The notes beneath the pieces were generated by a model. The model worked only from the letters and a program-made list of their open reading frames with translations, did not search any database and was not told the origin of the DNA. A program made the position numbers and the translations under genes. A stretch of DNA of 64,000 nt from Edaphochlamys debaryana (Eukaryota; Chlorophyta; Chlorophyceae; Chlamydomonadales), in NCBI GenBank assembly GCA_016858145.1, contig JAEHOE010000075.1, positions 546,743-610,742 on the forward strand, given 5' to 3'. Shown piece after piece: positions 62,401 to 64,000 of this stretch (within the stretch, counting starts at the first letter, position 1; each line of letters starts with the position of its first letter).

Positions 62401-64000
62401 GGTGGTGGTGGATGGGTGTGGAGGTGGTGGGAGCAGGCAGTGGAGCATGGTGGACTCACCCAGCTGGCAGCCTCTCAACGCTGCAGGACTGCTCTGCTGA
62501 CAACGATTACTATGCTGACAGGGACTGGGGGCGGGCAGCAGGAGCGAGCTTGCAGGCATCCCGACCCGTGACCATGAGGGGGGTGGGGGGTGGGTGGGTG
62601 GAGGGTGTGGAGCGTGGTGGGGAGCAGGCAGTGGAGTGGAGTGGACTCACCCAGCTGGCAGCCCTCAACGCTGCAGGACTGCTCTGCTGACAACGATTAC
62701 TATGCTGACAGGGGACTGGGGGGCAGCAGGAGCGAGCTTGCAGGCATCCCGACCCGTGACCATGAGGGGGGTGGGGTGGTGGTGGATGGGTGTGGAGCGT
62801 GGGTGGGAGCAGGCAGTGGAGTGGAGTGGACTCACCCAGCTGGGCAGCCTCAAACGCTGCAGGACTGCTCTGCTGACAACGATACTATGCTGACAGGGAC
62901 TGGGGGGCAGGCAGGAGCGAGCTTGCAGGCATCCCGACCCGTGACCATGAGGGGGGTGGGGTGGTGGTGGATGGGTGTGGAGCGTGGTGGGAGGCAGGCA
63001 GTGGAGTGGAGTGGACTCACCCAGCTGGCAGCCTCAACGCTGCAGGACTGCTCTGCTGACAACGATTACTATGCTGACAGGGACTGGGGGGCAGCAGGAG
63101 CGAGCTTGCAGGCATCCCGACCCGTGACCATGAGGGGGGTGGGGTGGTGGTGGTGGGGGTGGAGTGTGGTGGGAGCAGGCAGTGGAGTGTGGTGGACTCA
63201 CCCAGCTGGCAGCCTCAACGCTGCAGGACTGCTCTGCTGACAACGATTACTATGCTGACAGGGACTGGGGGGCAGCAGGAGCGAGCTTGCAGGCATCCCG
63301 ACCCGTGACCATGAGGGGGGTGGGGTGGTGGTGGATGGGTGTGGAGCGTGGTGGGAGCAGGCAGTGGAGTGGAGTGGACTCACCCAGCTGGCAGCCTCAA
63401 CGCTGCAGGACTGCTCTGCTGACAACGATTACTATGCTGACAGGGACTGGGGGGCAGCAGGAGCGAGCTTGCAGGCATCCCGACCCGTGACCATGAGGGG
63501 GGTGGGGTGGTGTGTGGATGGGTGTGGAGTGTGGTGGGAGCAGGCAGTGGAGCATGGTGGACTCACCCAGCTGGCAGCCTCAACGCTGCAGGACTGCTCT
63601 GCTGACAACGATTACTATGCTGACAGGGACTGGGGGGCAGCAGGAGCGAGCTTGCAGGCATCCCGACCCGTGACCATGAGGGGGGTGGGGTGGTGGTGGA
63701 TGGGTGTGGAGCGTGGTGGGAGCAGGCAGTGGAGTGGAGTGGACTCACCCAGCTGGCAGCCTCAACGCTGCAGGACTGCTCTGCTGACAACGATTACTAT
63801 GCTGACAGGGACTGGGGGGCAGCAGGAGCGAGCTTGCAGGCATCCCGACCCGTGACCATGAGGGGGTGGGGTGGTGTGTGGGGGGTGGGAGCGTGGTGGG
63901 AGCAGGCAGTGGAGTGGTGGACTCACCCAGCTGGCAGCCTCAACGCTGCAGGACTGCTCTGCTGACAACGATTACTAGGCTGACAGGGACTGGGGGGCAG
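41413..64000. repeat. 182-bp satellite array, about 124 copies, open at right edge
   Basis: From about 41413 to the end of the window the DNA is a head-to-tail array of a 182-bp monomer. Landmarks in each unit are ATGAGGGGGGTGGGG, GTGGGAGCAGGCAGTGGAG, CTCACCCAGCTGGCAGCCTC, the PstI-containing AACGCTGCAGGACTGC, and GACAACGATTACTATGCTGA. The landmarks return every 182 bases (for example 41603, 41785, 41967, 42149), with occasional 183-184-bp units. The first unit (41413-41600) is slightly divergent. Two main forms exist, GGATGGGTGTGGAGCG...GTGGAGTGGAG and GTGTGGGCGTGGAGTG...GTGGAGCATGG, plus hybrids of both. Units differ by only a few bases. 182 is not a multiple of 3 and frames close within two units, so the array is not coding. 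The location suggests a pericentromeric, subtelomeric or other heterochromatic block. Confidence 0.97.

Noticed and set aside
41603..63965. Hundreds of 75- to 260-codon frames inside the satellite
   Set aside because: They are the same monomer read repeatedly. The 182-bp period shifts frame each unit and most frames stop within two units; longer ones arise only where a unit has an extra base.
1..64000. tRNA and rRNA genes
   Set aside because: A scan for T-loop GGTTCGA/GGTTCAA boxes with matching acceptor stems and for rRNA-like blocks found nothing convincing on either strand.

Overview
This window is nuclear DNA from a GC-rich eukaryote, most likely a chlorophyte green alga. Its genes are split into many short exons with GT-AG introns that often end in long C runs. 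It carries a ribosome-export gene of eukaryotic type (NMD3), a likely plastid-targeted protein, and TGTAA motifs (the usual green-algal poly(A) signal) behind several genes. I cannot name the species. Gene models were built by hand from reading frames, splice sites and intron phase. Each model keeps an open frame across every exon junction.

Layout. (1) 1-3433, minus: a partial gene for a charged coiled-coil protein with a Pro-Glu repeat; it runs off the left edge. (2) 4668-8044: an intact hemerythrin/HHE-domain gene (plus, 5872-8044) stands head to head with a truncated inverted copy of itself (minus, 4668-5604). The copies lie in a long inverted repeat whose introns are also almost unchanged. 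(3) 8045-12168: gene-poor, with clustered palindromes, a GGTTACC-rich patch and one doubtful Ala/Gln-repeat ORF. (4) 12169-15078, plus: a single-KH RNA-binding protein. (5) 17170-22067, plus: NMD3, the 60S subunit export adaptor, 14 exons. (6) 23505-24096: a hAT-type non-autonomous element with an 8-bp target duplication. (7) 24710 to about 28022, minus: a large disordered protein with repeated DIEGA/DVSDIT motifs and an EF-hand-like segment, possibly ciliary. (8) 28844-33714, plus: an F-box/LRR protein with a long proline-rich insert, divergent from the previous gene. (9) 34395-40642, plus: an 18-exon gene for an unrecognised membrane protein with a likely plastid transit peptide and a His-rich loop; one intron holds a 31-bp minisatellite of about 900 bp. 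(10) 41413-64000: an almost uninterrupted satellite of about 124 copies of a 182-bp monomer, continuing past the window edge.

The genes do not form a pathway. They are ordinary single-copy nuclear genes next to a large satellite block. The most notable structures are the satellite, the homogenised inverted duplication, the hAT element with its exact target duplication, and the intronic minisatellite.
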